In this document: positions 62,640-64,000 of the stretch, piece by piece
Layout of the letters: the number at the start of each line of letters is the position of its first letter
Position numbering within the stretch: the first letter of the stretch is position 1
Assembly: GCF_005222485.1 (NCBI RefSeq)
Contig: NZ_CP029078.1
Location: 1,888,001-1,952,000 of the forward strand
From: Streptomyces griseoviridis
Lineage (GTDB): Bacteria > Actinomycetota > Actinomycetes > Streptomycetales > Streptomycetaceae
Direction of reading: 5' to 3'
Length of the DNA: 64,000 nt
Translations under genes and position numbers: made by a program
Notes under the pieces: model-generated
What the model was told of the DNA's origin: nothing
Seen by the model: the letters and a program-made list of their open reading frames with translations, nothing else
The model's database searches: none

Positions 62640-63338
62640 TCATGGGGCGGCGATCAGACCGCGCAGAAAAGCCAGGTCGACCTGTTCGAGGGAGGCGACG
62701 ACGGTGCGGCGCGCGGCGGGGTCGATGGGGGCGAGGGACGGTACCGCGACGACGTGGCAGCCGGCCGCCTCGGCGGAGGCGACGCCGGTGGCGGTGTCCT
62801 CGATGACCGCGCATCTGGCCGGATCCACTCCGAGCCCGGCGGCAGCGGCGAGGTAGGGGTCGGGGTGCGGTTTGGTGCGGGGGACCTCGTCGCCCGCGAC
62901 GGTGAGGGTGAAGTGGCGGGCGCCGAGGGAGCTGATCACGCGGTCGATGATGCGGCGGTGGGAGGCGGAGACCAGGGCGGTGGGGATGCCGTGTCCGGAG
63001 AGTTCGGCGAGCAGCCGGGCGGCGCCGGGCATGAGCGGCAGGGTCCGTCCGATGCGGGCCTCGAATCCGTCGTTGAGGAGCACGGACAGTTCGGCGAAGG
63101 TGATGTCGGCGCCGGTGGCCTCGATGAGGAAGCCGGCGCTGCGGGTCATGGGGCCGCCGACGACGATGTGGCGCCATGCCGCGTCGAGGGTGTGGCCGAG
63201 CCGGCGGAAGATCTCCACCTCGACGTCCCACCAGAAGCCCTCGGTGTCGACCAGGGTGCCGTCCATGTCGAGGAGGACGGCCTGGAGTGCCGAGCCTTCG
63301 GCTGTTCGGGTGACGGGCGCGGGGACCGTACTGGTCAT
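62640..63338 (-). CDS. HAD-family phosphatase (beta-phosphoglucomutase-like)
   Basis: A 232-residue cytoplasmic HAD hydrolase of the subfamily IA. Motif I is LLDMDGTLVDTEG, motif II is ALVSAS, motif III Lys is in RTKPHPDPYLAAAAGLG, and motif IV is CAVIEDTATGVASAEAAG. It probably dephosphorylates a small sugar or metabolite phosphate. ATG 63338 has GGAGG upstream; the frame upstream to 63656 crosses the metH terminator and is rejected. Confidence 0.94.
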   Translation of the reverse strand: MTSTVPAPVTRTAEGSALQAVLLDMDGTLVDTEGFWWDVEVEIFRRLGHTLDAAWRHIVVGGPMTRSAGFLIEATGADITFAELSVLLNDGFEARIGRTLPLMPGAARLLAELSGHGIPTALVSASHRRIIDRVISSLGARHFTLTVAGDEVPRTKPHPDPYLAAAAGLGVDPARCAVIEDTATGVASAEAAGCHVVAVPSLAPIDPAARRTVVASLEQVDLAFLRGLIAAP

Positions 63339-63364
63339 CCTGGCGCACCTCCTCGGGGGGCGGT

Positions 63365-63394
63365 CAGGCCGGTTCCCGTGCGGGAACCGGCCTG
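63365..63394 (-). terminator. metH: hairpin after metH
   Basis: Perfect 14-bp arms CAGGCCGGTTCCCG/CGGGAACCGGCCTG with a 2-nt loop, 75 bp beyond the metH stop. Confidence 0.88.
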
Positions 63395-63468
63395 CGGTGG
63401 ACCGACCAGTGTACGGCGTCGCCGGGTGCGGCGCCCGCTGTGTGCGGGGCGCCGGGGTCCTGGCGGGG

Positions 63469-64000
63469 TCAGCGGGCGTTGAAGTACTTGGCCTCGGGGT
63501 GGTGGATGACGATGGCGTCGGTGGACTGCTCGGGGTGGAGCTGAAACTCCTCGGAGAGGTGGACGCCGATCCGTTCGGGTTCCAGGAGGGCGGCGATCTT
63601 GGCGCGGTCCTCGAGGTCGGGGCAGGCGCCGTAGCCGAGGGAGAAGCGGGCGCCACGGTACTTGAGGGCGAACATGTCCTCGATGCCGGCCGGGTCCTCG
63701 CCCGCGAAGCCGAGTTCGGAGCGGACCCGGGCGTGCCAGTACTCGGCGAGTGCTTCGGCGAGCTGGACGGAGAGGCCGTGCAGTTCGAGGTAGTCGCGGT
63801 AGGCGTCGGCTTCGAACATGCGGGCGGTCTCTTCGCCGATGCGGGAGCCGACGGTGACGATCTGGAAGCCGACGACGTCGGTCTCGCCGGACTCCTCCGG
63901 GCGGAAGAAGTCGGCGAGGCAGAGGCGGCGGCCGCGGCGCTGGCGGGGGAAGGTGAAGCGGGTGCGTTCGTTGCCCGCGTCGTCGAGGACGATGAGGTCG
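63469..64000 (-). CDS. metH: cobalamin-dependent methionine synthase, 3' part
   Basis: The C-terminal 176 residues of MetH; the gene continues beyond the window. This is the AdoMet-binding activation domain, used for reductive re-methylation of inactive cob(II)alamin. It shows ALAEYWHARVRSELGF, KYRGARFSLGYGACPDLEDRAKI, GVHLSEEFQLHPEQSTDAIVIHHPEAKYF. Upstream codons seen at the window edge (LADFFRPEESGETDVVGFQIVTVGS) are in the same frame and belong to the same domain. The enzyme methylates homocysteine from methyltetrahydrofolate. Confidence 0.95.
   Translation of the reverse strand, partial: DLIVLDDAGNERTRFTFPRQRRGRRLCLADFFRPEESGETDVVGFQIVTVGSRIGEETARMFEADAYRDYLELHGLSVQLAEALAEYWHARVRSELGFAGEDPAGIEDMFALKYRGARFSLGYGACPDLEDRAKIAALLEPERIGVHLSEEFQLHPEQSTDAIVIHHPEAKYFNAR

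Overview
The window is high-GC actinobacterial chromosome, almost certainly a Streptomyces. Third-codon GC is extreme, GTG starts are frequent, several starts look leaderless, there is a rar/cvn conservon, and the gene order around the proteasome, Tat and helY genes is the one I recall from Streptomyces coelicolor. No rRNA, tRNA, CRISPR array, insertion sequence or prophage was seen. Most of it reads as core chromosome.

Layout. 0-4 kb (minus strand): PAS histidine kinase, TrmH-type RNA methyltransferase, and the infC-rpmI-rplT operon with an attenuated leader and an ATC start. 4-13.8 kb: DUF1844 and SseB-type proteins, a serine beta-lactamase-fold protein, a solitary mycosin coupled to a very large Pro/Gly-rich membrane protein with a 90-bp repeat array, a PLP-barrel enzyme and a secreted HAD phosphatase. 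13.8-19.1 kb: a gamma-glutamylation catabolic cluster (GlnA4-like ligase, aldehyde dehydrogenase, SDR, FadR-type regulator, gamma-glutamyl hydrolase) with shared candidate operators. 19.2-22.6 kb: LysR/TDT transporter pair and an XRE-cupin regulator coupled to a BtuF-like protein. 23.4-27.1 kb: betaine transporter with two fused binding domains. 27.3-30.5 kb: 5'-3' exonuclease, iron-regulated siderophore-interacting flavoprotein, RluA-family pseudouridine synthase. 30.5-35 kb: the rarABCDE conservon, including a P450 that lacks ExxR.

35.7-58.7 kb is the Pup-proteasome neighbourhood in the order helY, tatC, tatA, two small genes, pafC, pafB, two FKBPs, pafA, [MFS/LacI pair], prcA, prcB, endonuclease VII-like gene, pup, dop, mpa, then (diverging) a ferredoxin, and trmI and a site-2 protease. 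Mycobacterium tuberculosis has the same backbone. 58.9-64 kb: RecB-family nuclease with a NarL-type response regulator, an oligopeptide-binding lipoprotein, an HAD phosphatase and the 3' end of metH.

The most coherent new observation is a three-member set of near-identical promoters, TGTCAGTG-N8-(T/C)AnnnT, in front of the 5'-3' exonuclease, helY and the RecB-family nuclease. They match the RecA-independent DNA-damage promoter that PafBC activates in mycobacteria, and pafB/pafC lie in this same window. The spacing implies leaderless or nearly leaderless mRNAs and moves the start of the exonuclease to a GTG at 27331.
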